Positions 32,183 to 33,945 of a stretch of DNA of 33,945 nucleotides are shown piece after piece. The notes beneath the pieces were generated by a model. The model worked only from the letters and a program-made list of their open reading frames with translations, had not been told where the DNA came from and ran no database searches. Position numbers and translations under genes: made by a program. Within the stretch, counting starts at the first letter, position 1. The number at the start of each line of letters is the position of its first letter. The stretch comes from Atopobiaceae bacterium (GTDB taxonomy: Bacteria; Actinomycetota; Coriobacteriia; Coriobacteriales; Atopobiaceae), in contig JAFUCQ010000048.1 in the NCBI GenBank assembly GCA_017459605.1, positions 1 through 33,945 on the forward strand, written 5' to 3'.

Positions 32183-33415
32183 ATGCAGTTCACTCTTAAC
32201 GGACTATCAGCTCTTCATATATTGCGCACTCTCCGTAGCCGTGCCAATTCCAAGCAAATCAATCGCCGTTGTCAATTCATTGAGCCGAACTCCTCTCCGG
32301 CCAAGCGCTGGACAACTAAAGCCCTGCGAGGCCAACTTGAACCATACGGAAGCGTTGCTGAGTTTTCAGAAAAACAGCCGCTCCATGTGTTGACTTCCGA
32401 TAAGAAATCGCGCCTTCAAGTCCGAGGAACCAACAACACCTTTCGACTCGGAAGCTATCCCAACAAGGCTTTTATCCAGCTCGAAAACGGACTTGCTATA
32501 AGCGGGCCTGAGCTCATGTTCATTGAGCTGGCGCGCGTGATGGACCCAGCGATTCACTTACTTCTTGGGATGGAGCTCTGCGGCAGGTTTTCTCGGTCGG
32601 CAGATGATCCAAGAAACGGCACGATAACCTATGATATCGAGCCAGTCACGAACGTTAATCGGTTGCGCGCATTTGCCACAGAGGCCAGCTGGATTCGCGG
32701 AACAAAACAAGCCCTCGAAACAATAGAGCGCATCGTTGAAAACGCATGGTCTCCTATGGAGGCGATCCTTGCTGCTCTTATCGTCACGCCTGTCTACAAC
32801 CTTGGATACGGATTGGATCCAATTGTTCTCAATCCGCGCAAACAATTGAGCGAAAGAATGTCGCGATCAAGCAGTGTTGATAGCCGAGTGCCCGACATTA
32901 TGTTCGAAAAAACCAACATAGGCATCAACTACGATGGCGATGACCACTTTAGACTTCACGATATCGCAACTGCTGCCGTGTATGCAGACCGCCATCCCGG
33001 TGATTCGGCTGCTATTCGGCAGCTTGACGATACGCTTCGTGAAACCCGCAGGCGCATTGTGGACGACAAGCATCGAGATCGTGACCTCATGTCTATGGGG
33101 CTCACGGTTTTTCCTGTCACCCGAGAAGACCTCGAAGAGCCCGGTGGTTGCGACCGATTAATGTCTCAAGTCATCGAGGTCATGGAGTCCACGGCAGACC
33201 GAGACCTCTCCTTACAAAAACAAATGCTATTGCATCCTTCAATCGCTAAAGCTCGCCAAGATTTCATCTGGTCAATTATGCCCGGGAATAAATCGCTCAA
33301 TGCCCGCAAGCGCCTCGAAGCAATAACTGCAGCTAGCCCCTCGGTGAACGATTTTTCGATTACCTACGAGGTAGACGAGTTAGGTAGGCAGTCGATTTCG
33401 ATTTCCGAGCTATAG
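32183..33415 (+). CDS. Putative DNA-binding/Vsr-like (DUF559-type) nuclease-fold protein flanked by repeat arrays
   Basis: I do not recognise a characterised family for the whole 410-residue protein. The C-terminal half follows the pattern of DUF559/Vsr-like PD-(D/E)XK folds common in Actinobacteria: PDIMFEKTNIGINYDGDDHF at residues 237-256 (PD, then YDGxxH), DKHRDRDLMSMGLTVFPVT at 295-313 (DxxRDxxLxxxGxxVxxVT). The usual first acidic residue before DG is present as Asp 251. The N-terminal part (SGPELMFIELARVMDP at 107-122) resembles AbiEi-like antitoxin/nuclease proteins of the same class. The basic first 50 residues may bind DNA. GGAG lies 6-7 bases before the ATG. It has its own six-iteron upstream region, stands alone, and is bracketed by direct copies of the 88-bp palindromic element. 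Confidence 0.7.
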   Translation: MQFTLNGLSALHILRTLRSRANSKQINRRCQFIEPNSSPAKRWTTKALRGQLEPYGSVAEFSEKQPLHVLTSDKKSRLQVRGTNNTFRLGSYPNKAFIQLENGLAISGPELMFIELARVMDPAIHLLLGMELCGRFSRSADDPRNGTITYDIEPVTNVNRLRAFATEASWIRGTKQALETIERIVENAWSPMEAILAALIVTPVYNLGYGLDPIVLNPRKQLSERMSRSSSVDSRVPDIMFEKTNIGINYDGDDHFRLHDIATAAVYADRHPGDSAAIRQLDDTLRETRRRIVDDKHRDRDLMSMGLTVFPVTREDLEEPGGCDRLMSQVIEVMESTADRDLSLQKQMLLHPSIAKARQDFIWSIMPGNKSLNARKRLEAITAASPSVNDFSITYEVDELGRQSISISEL

Positions 33416-33458
33416 TTCTGCGCACAAGTTCATGCGAGCAAATTCATACGCGCAAACC

Positions 33459-33572
33459 AGATGGCTACACCCAAGTAGCAGCGGATGGCTATGTCCAAGC
33501 GGCAGCGGATGGCTATGTCCAAAGCAGCGGATGGTTATGTCCAAGCAGCGGCGGATGGTTTTATCCAAGCGA
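33459..33572. repeat. Five degenerate 22-24-bp tandem repeats after the nuclease-like gene
   Basis: Copies of GGATGGCTATGTCCAAGC and close variants begin near 33460, 33483, 33507, 33529 and 33553, with spacers AGC/GGC. Drift increases to both ends. This array is unrelated in sequence to the 20-bp and 88-bp families. Confidence 0.8.
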
Positions 33573-33664
33573 CACGTGAGCGCATTGAGTGCGCACATTG
33601 AGCGCCCGCATGGCGAGAAGCCCCGTCGTGCTCGTTTGGTTCTGGGCTGGCGCTCTGAAGCTCA

Positions 33665-33753
33665 AATTAACATGCCGTTTGCAAGACATGCAGATGTTTT
33701 CTCATTAAATCCGCAGGTAATTTTTCTCGGCTTTTTCAAAGGGCATGTTAATT
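33665..33753 (+). repeat. Palindrome-ended 88-bp element, copy 3
   Basis: The left arm is AATTAACATGCCGTTTG, with one change from the consensus; the right arm is CAAAGGGCATGTTAATT. The interior keeps CTCATTAAATCCGCAGGTAA and the T-rich stretch, while the first 20 interior bases have diverged. It has the same orientation as copies 1 and 2. Confidence 0.85.
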
Positions 33754-33789
33754 TCGGCCGAGGAGCTTTACAGGACTCTGTTGGAGAGC

Positions 33790-33877
33790 AATAACATGCC
33801 CTTTGCGCAAAGTGCAGCCCAAAATCCATCAAAAGCGCAGGTCATTTTTTTCTCCCATTTCAAAGGGCATGTTAATT
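33790..33877 (+). repeat. Palindrome-ended 88-bp element, copy 4
   Basis: It starts 125 bases after copy 3. The terminal arms are consensus; the interior shares GCGCAGGTCA and the T-run with the others. The 36-base segment before it (33754-33789) is repeated exactly after it (33878-33913). Confidence 0.85.
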
Positions 33878-33913
33878 TCGGCCGAGGAGCTTTACAGGAC
33901 TCTGTTGGAGAGC

Positions 33914-33945
33914 AATAACATGCCCTTTGCGCAAAGTGCAGACCA
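33914..33945 (+). repeat. Palindrome-ended 88-bp element, copy 5 (cut by window end)
   Basis: AATAACATGCCCTTTGCGCA and the following bases match copy 4 closely up to the window edge. It starts 124 bases after copy 4, so the array continues to the right. Confidence 0.8.

Noticed and set aside
31730-33945. CRISPR array
   Set aside because: The repeated units are about 88 bases with long terminal inverted repeats, the downstream spacers are identical to each other, and no cas gene is present.

Overview
The window is chromosomal DNA from a moderate-GC Gram-positive actinobacterium, most likely a member of the Coriobacteriia (Atopobium/Lancefieldella/Olsenella group). This rests on general protein style, a type III glutamine synthetase, a DUF711 protein, a MurE without the DAP-type DNPR signature, and HsdS proteins with the conserved N-terminus seen in that class. 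The assignment is by eye. GC is clearly higher in hsdR/hsdM (about 60% or more in many lines) than in the housekeeping half or in the 11.0-12.3 kb insert.

Layout. (1) 1-5.1 kb is a scrapyard of mobile and defense genes: the end of a membrane protein, an intact Fic AMPylase-like gene behind two perfect inverted repeats, an ATPase that lost its Walker A and is fused in frame to an McrC scrap, three palindromic hairpins, an orphan RelB/DinJ antitoxin with a truncated YafQ-like toxin, and an intact Mrr-family restriction endonuclease. (2) 5.1-16.7 kb on the minus strand is one type I restriction-modification operon. In transcription order it holds an hsdS fragment, an atypical N6-methylase-like gene, hsdM (frameshifted at its NPPY motif), rhuM, a truncated hsdS with a hairpin cluster, an unknown 281-residue gene, a full hsdS, an AlbA_2/schlafen-type gene and hsdR. 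Many of these genes overlap by 1-17 bases. (3) At about 16.72-16.74 kb the operon is fused head to head with a 5'-truncated GltD-like flavoprotein, followed by a frameshifted NuoF/ferredoxin-like gene. Both divergent genes have lost their 5' ends, so a deletion or insertion endpoint lies here.

(4) 19.4-31.3 kb is housekeeping: glutamine synthetase III, M18 aminopeptidase, DUF711 protein, tRNA-Glu, two unknown helical proteins downstream of murE, tRNA-Val, RNase PH, RdgB and an M24 peptidase. (5) 31.3-33.9 kb is a repeat-rich accessory segment. A 410-residue protein with a PD-(D/E)XK/Vsr-like C-terminus sits behind six exact-period 20-bp direct repeats. It is flanked on both sides by a family of about 88-bp elements with 16-bp terminal inverted repeats, spaced at a regular 124-125 bp. 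That gene with its two flanking arrays is the best candidate here for an undescribed unit.

Functionally, the restriction locus looks largely intact in hsdR and hsdS but broken or phase-shifted in hsdM and stripped of its original upstream end. Several toxin-antitoxin and restriction remnants surround it. Short tandem repeats recur in 29-34 kb, inside the M18 gene and inside hsdS.
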